From Typhlomys cinereus (Eukaryota; Chordata; Mammalia; Rodentia; Platacanthomyidae): DNA of 64,000 bases. Made by a program: the position numbers and the translations under genes. Every line of letters starts with the position of its first letter. The first letter of the stretch is position 1. The DNA lies in assembly GCA_023101885.1 (NCBI GenBank), contig JALPQD010000911.1, positions 296,074 to 360,073 on the forward strand. The letters run 5' to 3'. Below the pieces are notes generated by a model. That model was not told the DNA's origin and did not search any database. It worked only from the letters and a program-made list of their open reading frames with translations. Shown here in pieces: positions 57,972-64,000 of the stretch.

Positions 57972-58150
57972 GTATATGATGGAATATATTCAAACATTTT
58001 CTAACACAGGCATCCCAGATGAAATGCAGTGGGCCCCATACAAAAAGTCGTGAAAGTAAGAGGGTCTTAAAGGTATATGATGGAATATAATTAAACATTT
58101 TCTAACACAGCATCCCAGATGAAATGCAGTGAGCCCCATACAAAAAGACA
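57972..58150 (+). repeat. ~101 bp tandem duplication
   Basis: Unit beginning gtatatgatggaatata at 57972 and again at 58073. Both contain aacattttctaacacag and catcccagatgaaatgcagt, with a few base differences. With the inverted copy at 57618-57663, three copies of the same core lie within 530 bp. Confidence 0.9.
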
Positions 58151-58637
58151 TGAAAATAGGAGGAAGTTGGGCTAGAAAGGAGAAAGTATGAAGTGGGACA
58201 GGAGAAGGGGGTATGGCATTAGGTAGTAAGGAGTGAGAACATAGAAGTTCATTGTATTTATGTATGAAAGTATAAAAGAACAAAAAATTAAGTAAGATTC
58301 CCGACACATACCAAATAAAAGAGTTTAATGGAGACCTTTTCTGTGACAAATATTGAACTTAACTCTGCTGAATACATAGAATATCTTCACCTCTCATTTC
58401 TTAGCCTTCAAGTACATTAAATCTAATCCAAGAGATCATTTCATTTTTATTTCATTTTGTATCCCTGAAAACTAAGCTAAGAAAGCATCTAAAATCCACT
58501 ATCTTTGTACAATTAATTCATGGTAATAGAAAAGAAATAGAAAAAGAAAGAGAAATCAGACCAGCTTTTACAATTAAAAATAATATGGCCATTTAATAAT
58601 TAAAAAAGCACTTTTCAATTACAAAATCAAATAATAG

Positions 58638-58940
58638 GAGAGGAAGGGAAATATTTACTTTGTTTAGAGTTAGTAACATTGAAAGGTTTTTATATTTTTC
58701 TGTCAGTATAGTGAAAACAGTAAGATTAGTATAATATGATTAGCAGAATTTTATTGATTTCTGTAATTTTATGTTGGCTTTCTTTTAGTTGAAAATACAG
58801 TTAAGGAGTGAGGAGAAACATTTACTTCATTTAGAGTTAATAATGTTGAAAGGTTTTTATATTTTCTGTCAGCACAGTGAAAACAGTAAGATTAGTATGA
58901 TATGATTAGCATAATCTTGCTGATTTCTGTATTTTATATT
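58638..58940 (+). repeat. ~167 bp tandem duplication
   Basis: Two diverged copies, about 58638-58775 and 58805-58940. Shared blocks gaaaggtttttatatt start at 58681 and 58848, and tgaaaacagtaagattagta occurs in both. Unique AT-rich sequence, non-coding. Confidence 0.88.
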
Positions 58941-58947
58941 GCCTTTT

Positions 58948-59615
58948 GAGGAGATAGCTCAGTTGGTACGCTGCTTTCCAAACAAGCATGAAGAATGGAA
59001 TTTGAACCATAGAACCCAAGCAAAAAGCCATCGTATGCCTGTAATCCTAGTGCTGAGTGTTGGAGACAAGGATCCTTGGAGCTTACTGGCTTAGTAACTG
59101 TTGCAGTTAGCCTGCATGGTTGCTGATAAATTCACAACAAAACAGCTTAAGGAGACAAAGGAGTTCTGTTATGATTTCTTATCCAGCTTGGTAGGAGAGC
59201 TCACACTAATACCATGGTATATGGATCTTACTCCTCCATATCTACCTAACCACTGAGAAAGGGACAACTTTACTTGCCAGACTGGAATGTCTAGCCAAGT
59301 ATACCAAAGGATGCCAACTTTCTCAGCCAGCTCCCTCCATCTTATTCACCTGCCCAGGGACTAGTTCCACCCACCATGTGTTGGACTTTCCCCATCAACT
59401 AGACAATCTCCTGCAGGTTCACTCCAGGCTTTAACTCAACTACTAATTCTCCACAAATGTGCCCAGACCTCAAGCCCTCAACTGTCCAGTGTATCTAACT
59501 GTGACATTAACCTAGTCTAATTGGAGAGTTTCAAGTTCAACAAGAGACATTTGAGGAAGATACCTGAAGCCATCCTCTATCCTCCACACATGCACACACA
59601 AACATGCATATATAA
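58948..59615 (+). mobile_element. B3-like SINE split by an LTR-like element
   Basis: The head (gaggagatagctcagttggt A box; tttgaaccatagaacccaag B-box region) and middle (tgcctgtaatcctagtgctg) lie left of 59098. The 3' half (agtctaattggagagtttca, caagagacatttgaggaaga, cctccacacatgcacacaca) resumes at 59512. The 408 bp element at 59099-59506 separates them. Confidence 0.78.
59099..59506 (+). mobile_element. LTR-like dispersed repeat, copy 2
   Basis: Begins TG, ends CA, and is flanked by a 5 bp near-match (gtaac 59094-59098, ttaac 59507-59511), as expected for an LTR retrotransposon solo LTR. It is collinear with 16935-17358. It encodes no protein, and I see no obvious TATA or AATAAA. The class is inferred from the ends, perhaps MaLR-type; not confirmed. 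Confidence 0.65.
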
Positions 59616-60049
59616 AACACACACAACGTAGTTAATGTCTCAGCAGAAATAAAGTAAGACTCAGTGACCACACCAAAAACAAATTAGCAATAACTCCATA
59701 ATAAAATCAAATCTGCAGAGAATGGTTGTATTTCCCTGTTTTTATTGCTTTGCTTTTTTTTTCTGAAAAATGTATATTGTTGGAAAAGCTGGCCTTGAAC
59801 TTGGCCATCTCAACCTTTTTATTATCTAGAATTACATCCCATTGTTTTATAAAATGGCATTATTTCTTTACTTGTAAGTCTCCAAATAAAATCTTTCAAT
59901 TGGATGACAAGTCTCTTAAGTTATACCTATAGATTTATCTCACTCTCTTTTCTCTCAGCAATGATTTGTTGAAGAATATGGGTTAGTTTATCTTAAAAAG
60001 AACTTTCCCAGTTTCAATTTATTGTTTATCTCCCCCCCGAATTAACTTG

Positions 60050-61400
60050 AAAGTAAATGCACAGCAAAAGAAACTATTAACAGAGTGGACTGACAACCTA
60101 CAGAATGAGAGGAAATCTTTGCCCTGGACATGTCCCAATAGAAGAACCATACAGGCGGAAGGATGAACAAACAATGGGAAGCGGCCATCTAACCTGTCCC
60201 TGCGATGGAAACCTAGTAAACAGTCAAATAATTGGTGGCTGTCCCCCGGGAGAAGGGATGGCAATACCTGATTGGACCCCCAATTCTATATAAGCCCAAA
60301 CACTTCTGAATAAAGCTGAGTCTGCAGCCAACTTGTCCTCTGCCTGCTGCTTCTCGCCTGACTCCTGGGGGCTGGGTGGTGACCCCGTCGCTGGCTCGCC
60401 CATTTGCTTCGAGCCCACGAGGCCCCTGCCATTCCTCCCTTTCCCCCCACCCCACCCCCACTGGCCTAGTGGGGATTCGGCAACAAATAAGTTAATATAT
60501 AGAATATGTAAAGAACTATAAATATTAAACACCAAAAACCAAAACTGTCAGTCAAGATATGAGCCAATGAACTCAAAAGACAATTCTCAAAAGAACAGTA
60601 GTGTTTGAGTATTTGATATCTGTAGCTATCATAGAAACGTGAATTAAAACTATATTAGGAGTCCATCTCACACTGGATAGAATACAAATAACAAATGCTA
60701 GTAAAGATGGGGAAATGAAAATTCTCTATACACTACTGGTGTGATTATACACTAGGATGGACACTGTGAAAATCAGTGTGTAGGTGACTTAAAAACTAAA
60801 TAGACAGCTATCATATGACCTAGCTCTACCACTCCTGGTCATATAATCATAGAACTTATGTCCTACTACAGAGATAATTGCACATCTGTGTTTATTGTTG
60901 GATTTTTCACAATAGCAAGGAGATAGAATCAACCCAGATATTCATGAATAGATGAATGGATGAAGAAAATGTGGTCCATATACAGAATGGAATTTTATTT
61001 ATCTGTAAAGAAAAATGAAAGAATGAAATTTGCAAAAAGATAGCTAGAAATGGAAACCATTAAGCCATATAACCCAGGCTCAGAAGGACAAATAGCAAAG
61101 GTTCTCTCTTATGTATAGATACAAGTCACTGAGAAATATGTGTATCCAGGTGAGAATAAATGTGGATGAAAGTCTAGAAACTAGAGAGGGCCACTTGAGA
61201 CTGGAGAGAAAGAGGAAGCAGGTGGAGTAAAGACAACAGAACAAAGTAGAAGTAGGAGTACTAGGTGTAAAGATGGCATAGCAATGAAGTAATGCAGTGG
61301 GGACAGAAAGGCAGGAGGCAGAATCAACCAAATGAGATGTATATGAAAATACCATAAGGAAACCTACTATTTTGCAAGCTAATTTAGGGAAAAAAAACAC
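60050..61400 (+). mobile_element. Old plus-strand LINE-1 (ORF2 3' part and 3'UTR)
   Basis: Matches the conserved ORF2 end found across mammalian L1s: gcacagcaaaagaaactatt, gacaacctacagaatgagag, then after the LTR-like insert ttaatatatagaatatgtaa, and caatagcaaggagatagaat near 60910. Its subfamily is different from and older than L1-A/B/C. Reading frames are decayed. The 3'UTR runs to about 61400 in an A-rich stretch. Confidence 0.8.
60122..60485 (+). mobile_element. Solo-LTR-like endogenous retrovirus element inside the old L1
   Basis: About 360 bp with LTR signals in order: cccaatag and gattgg (CCAAT-type, 60136 and 60271), tatataag (60288-60295), a gaataaag polyadenylation signal (60309-60316), a C/T-rich region, and an end in ggcaaca. 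It interrupts L1 ORF2 between aatctttgcc and aataagttaat. No internal genes; the exact ends and TSD are unclear. Confidence 0.7.
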
Positions 61401-61409
61401 ACCAACGAA

Positions 61410-61800
61410 CAGTAATTTGGGCTTACCTAGCACACACAAGTCCCTAAGTTTTATAAAGGATCAGATACCACTCTCCCACCAGACTATTTCATAAATGAGT
61501 ATCATAGGCTTTCATCATTGCACATTGACATTCTGTGCACAAATCATTTGTCTATCCCCCTTTCTGTAATCGCAGGGGCCGTGGATATTGACTTAACCCA
61601 TTACTTCATTAGATGACAATCATGTTTCTGTAAGTCTGTCTTTTCTCGTGCATACTTGAATGCTTCTGCATACTTGAATGCTTCATTTAGAAACATCCCT
61701 TCATTAATTGCTATGGTTGCCTCAAGTTAAAGTTAACTTAGGAAAGGTAGGATGGATGCTTGATTCTGCTTACCTTTTTATCATTTAGAAAGTACTTCAT
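61410..61800. other. Intergenic, nothing recognised
   Basis: Mixed-composition unique sequence with a short local duplication (gcatacttgaatgcttc at about 61651 and 61668). No exon or repeat family recognised. Confidence 0.5.
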
Positions 61801-61801
61801 T

Positions 61802-62060
61802 GGACTGGAGAAATGGTTCAGTGGTTAAAGTCTTTGTCTCTCAAGCCAAGGGACCTGACTTTGAATCCCCAGATCCCACATAAAAATGCCAGATACATGT
61901 GCTGCCTGACTGTAATTTTAATCTTGGAGGATGGAGCCTCTGGGAATTCCCAAAGTAAACTTTCATGTCACATGGGTATGCCTTGCAGTTTAGTGACCTG
62001 CCCTACTTCCTCTGAGATTGCTTTTACTCTCTGTGCCTGCCCAGTGAAAGCAGTGATCTG
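61802..62060 (+). mobile_element. Older B2-superfamily-like SINE
   Basis: ggactggagaaatggttcag head, tgactttgaatccccagatc B box and cccacataaaaatgccagat after it, the same layout as the young family but diverged in the body (ggatggagcctctgggaatt). The end of the element is uncertain. Confidence 0.7.
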
Positions 62061-62689
62061 AACCATTTTCCAGCTTCTGCCTCCAACTCATGCCTTCTGC
62101 TATCAATTCCTGCCATAATGAACTGATTATATCCCCTCTGGAACTGCATGCTCTTTCTTCCTTAAGAGTACTATCTCACAGCAGCAAAAAGAAAAGTAAC
62201 TCCACAAGCATACACGCTCAAACACATCCATGTAGATACATCTGCACACATGTATGCACATAGAGTTGTATATTTGGGTAGGAGATATGCCACTAAGGGG
62301 CCATGAAAGGGGCATTTTAAGCATTTTCTTTACCAGTTACTAATGCCCAAATTATCATTATTTGTCTAGATTGGCTTCTTCTTCCCTCAGAATTATGCAG
62401 ATACTAAGGTTGAATGTTTTTAACAGTTTTACCAAGTTACAGTATACTATTTGCAAAGTATACTCTATAGTTTAGACACGTATAATCATGAAAGGATAAT
62501 CATAGTCAAAGTAATGGACTGTTCTTTCACTTCTAAAAGTTTCCTCGAACTTGTTTGTAATCCTCCCTTCATAACACTCTACTCTTTTCAGTACTTGAAC
62601 AATAACATATCTGGTTTGTAATATTGTAGAATTTTTATGTGTGGAAATTAAGAGTGTACATGCTTTCTTTTCCAGCTGCTTTTAGTCAG

Positions 62690-63045
62690 TGGAATTATTA
62701 TTTTTGGGGGGAGAAAAAGCACATTTATTTGGCTAATAGTTCCAGAGGGGAGATATAATGCATTACTGTGGAAAAGGCACGGCAAGTGGCAGAAGTGGAG
62801 GTGATGCCAGTTCAGGTCACTGCAGATATCATAGAGGTAAAGAAAGCCAAAGAAAAACTGTTAGCAGAGCTGCACTATGAACAACCTCAAGGTGGCCTCA
62901 GTGAGGTGCCTTCCTCCAGCAAGCCTCCACCTCCTAAAGATGCCAGTCTTCCCAAACGTTAACAACAGCTAAAGATTAAAATGAATGAATCTGGGGGAGA
63001 CAATTCACATTCGAACCAAGATAGCTTTTTTTCCCCAAGTGTGAT
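62690..63045 (+). repeat. Unassigned rodent dispersed repeat
   Basis: Contains gcacatttatttggctaata and agttccagagggg, then aggtgccttcctccagcaag, ctccacctcctaaagatgcc and ggggagacaattcacattcg. This order resembles a dispersed repeat familiar from rodent genomes, but I cannot give its name. A 64-codon frame (62768-62962) across it is probably spurious. Confidence 0.45.
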
Positions 63046-63084
63046 GTGAACTGTATAAATGTTACCATAGTAAGAGTTCTCTTT

Positions 63085-63172
63085 TTTTCTCACACATTTT
63101 TTCCTTAATCATACAAACTCAATAGTTACCCCCCTCCCCGTCCTCTTCCTCCCCACTCCATTCCTCATTGGA
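63085..63172 (-). mobile_element. Very short L1 3'-end fragment
   Basis: Only about 88 bp: cacattttttccttaatcat, acaaactcaatagttacc and the start of the pyrimidine tract, so a severely 5'-truncated antisense L1. Confidence 0.75.
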
Positions 63173-63342
63173 TGATGGCACAGACACAAACACGCAGATT
63201 AAAAAAAAAAAAAAACCTCTTCATTTTCATTAATACTTTTAAATACTTTGTATAAACCACCACTGGGGCTGTATTGCCTAGAATTTTCATTTATGGTGCA
63301 ATTTTTAACTACTGAGCCAATTTCCTTAAAAGATAAGAAGCT

Positions 63343-63551
63343 GGGGCTGGAGAGGTGACTCAGGTGTTAAGCCTCTGCCTTGCAGGCAGAAGGCCCTGAG
63401 TTAGGATCCTAGACCCCACGTAGAGACAAGCGGGGGGGGGGGGGGGGGCTGCGTTTCTGGTCCTGGTATGGCAGAGCCTGTGAATCCTGGGGCAGAGTAA
63501 ACAAGGAGGAGGTGGAGGCGGTCCATGGTGGTTCCCGAATTTGCCCATGGT

Positions 63552-63602
<51 letters not shown>

Positions 63603-63629
63603 ACACACCTGAATAAATAAAGATTTAAA
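63343..63629 (+). mobile_element. B2-superfamily-like young SINE
   Basis: Same family, with variants: ggctggagaggtgactcagg head, a 17-base G run (63432-63448), a small insertion (agtaaacaaggagg), an expanded (CA)n (63554-63608) and a tgaataaataaag tail. TSD aaaagataagaagct at 63328-63342 and 63630-63644. Confidence 0.93.
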
Positions 63630-63719
63630 AAAAGATAAGAAGCTATTCACATTATATACTTTTTCTTCAATGAGATTTGGTAGTTTATGTTTTGTGAGGG
63701 AATTAAAAAAGACTTAGCA

Positions 63720-64000
63720 GGGCTGGAGAGGTATCTCAGGGGTTAAGACTGTCTCCCCAGCAAAAGAACCTGAGTTAAAATCCCAGATCCCACGTAAAAA
63801 TGCTAGTTAGAATGACAATGTCAACTTGCACTTCCAGCTTTGAAAGGCAGAGCCTGGGAAACATCACAGCAAAGCAAAAAGGTGGTAGAAGCAATCCAGG
63901 ATGATGCCCAGATCACACTTAGCCCTCAACAGGAACACACAGTGACACAGTGCCCTCTCTCTCTCTCTCGGCCTCCCCTCTACACTCTCTTCCCTCTCTC
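63720..64000 (+). mobile_element. B2-superfamily-like SINE, cut by the window end
   Basis: gggctggagaggtatctcag head, agttaaaatcccagatccca B box, cacgtaaaaatgctagttag. The body differs from the young family and resembles the older copy at 61802. A (CT)n tail starts at about 63953 and runs off the window. Confidence 0.8.

Noticed and set aside
62768..62962. 64-codon frame with a protein-like sequence (ADIIEVKKAKEKLLAELHYE)
   Set aside because: At first it looked like a processed pseudogene, but the surrounding blocks read like a dispersed rodent repeat. The frame starts and ends inside that repeat, and I do not recognise the protein.
1..64000. A novel defence, biosynthetic or other multigene system
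   Set aside because: Looked for clustered non-transposon frames with shared strand and spacing; none exist. The window is mammalian intergenic DNA shaped by retrotransposons and, at its left end, probably by assembly error.

Overview
The window is gene-poor, repeat-rich nuclear DNA from a rodent. The evidence is 7SL-derived B1-like, ID/B4-like and tRNA-derived B2/B3-like SINEs, abundant LINE-1 (L1), long CA/TG and CT/GA microsatellites, and a background of ancient MIR and L2 fragments. The L1 subfamily is not the house mouse one (different 5'UTR monomers and 3'UTR). The youngest SINE has a B2-type head, a distinctive GC-rich middle and a (CA)n-TGAATAAATAA tail. That suggests a non-murid rodent; a dipodoid such as a jerboa or jumping mouse is an inference only. 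I see no host protein-coding exon, tRNA gene or rRNA gene that I can defend. Every long open frame belongs to L1 ORF1 or ORF2.

Layout. 1-12508 is dominated by an inverted duplication: left arm 1-5096, right arm 7313-12508. The spacer holds a 10-N assembly gap (5611-5620) flanked by a near-identical ~620 bp direct duplication and a 5'-truncated L1. The left arm differs from the right mainly by one- or two-base deletions, so an unpolished or misjoined contig is more likely than a biological palindrome. 12509-22521 is intergenic, with an old minus-strand L1 (13716-16390) carrying a nested L1 3'UTR, then SINEs, an LTR-like element and a MIR. 22522-37111 holds two nearly full-length L1s head to head: L1-A (minus, 22762-29118) and L1-B (plus, 30409-37098), each with clear target-site duplications (TSDs). 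L1-A carries a 3' transduction of about 200 bp with its own AATAAA. L1-B has a SINE inserted at its ORF1 start codon. 37112-46047 is mostly unique DNA with a SINE, two L1 3'UTR fragments and ancient repeats. 46048-51632 is L1-C (minus), which has lost the 3' end of ORF2 and nearly all of its 3'UTR and contains a nested L1 fragment. 51633-64000 is intergenic: MIRs, SINEs, microsatellites, a truncated L1 with an inverted flank copy at its 5' junction, a local ~167 bp tandem duplication, an LTR-like element splitting a B3-like SINE, and an old plus-strand L1 interrupted by a solo-LTR-like insertion.

How the parts relate. The L1 machinery (ORF1p RNA-binding chaperone; ORF2p endonuclease plus reverse transcriptase) explains most of the structure. 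It inserted the L1 copies and, in trans, the SINEs, leaving poly(A) tails and TSDs. All three L1s with 5'UTRs carry two GC-rich monomers of roughly 250-270 bp. Each array has at least one TTAAATAG box, and each monomer has a GTAAG/GTGAG splice-donor-like site. All three L1s are dead: ORF1 and ORF2 are broken by stops and frameshifts, and catalytic residues are altered in L1-A and L1-B.
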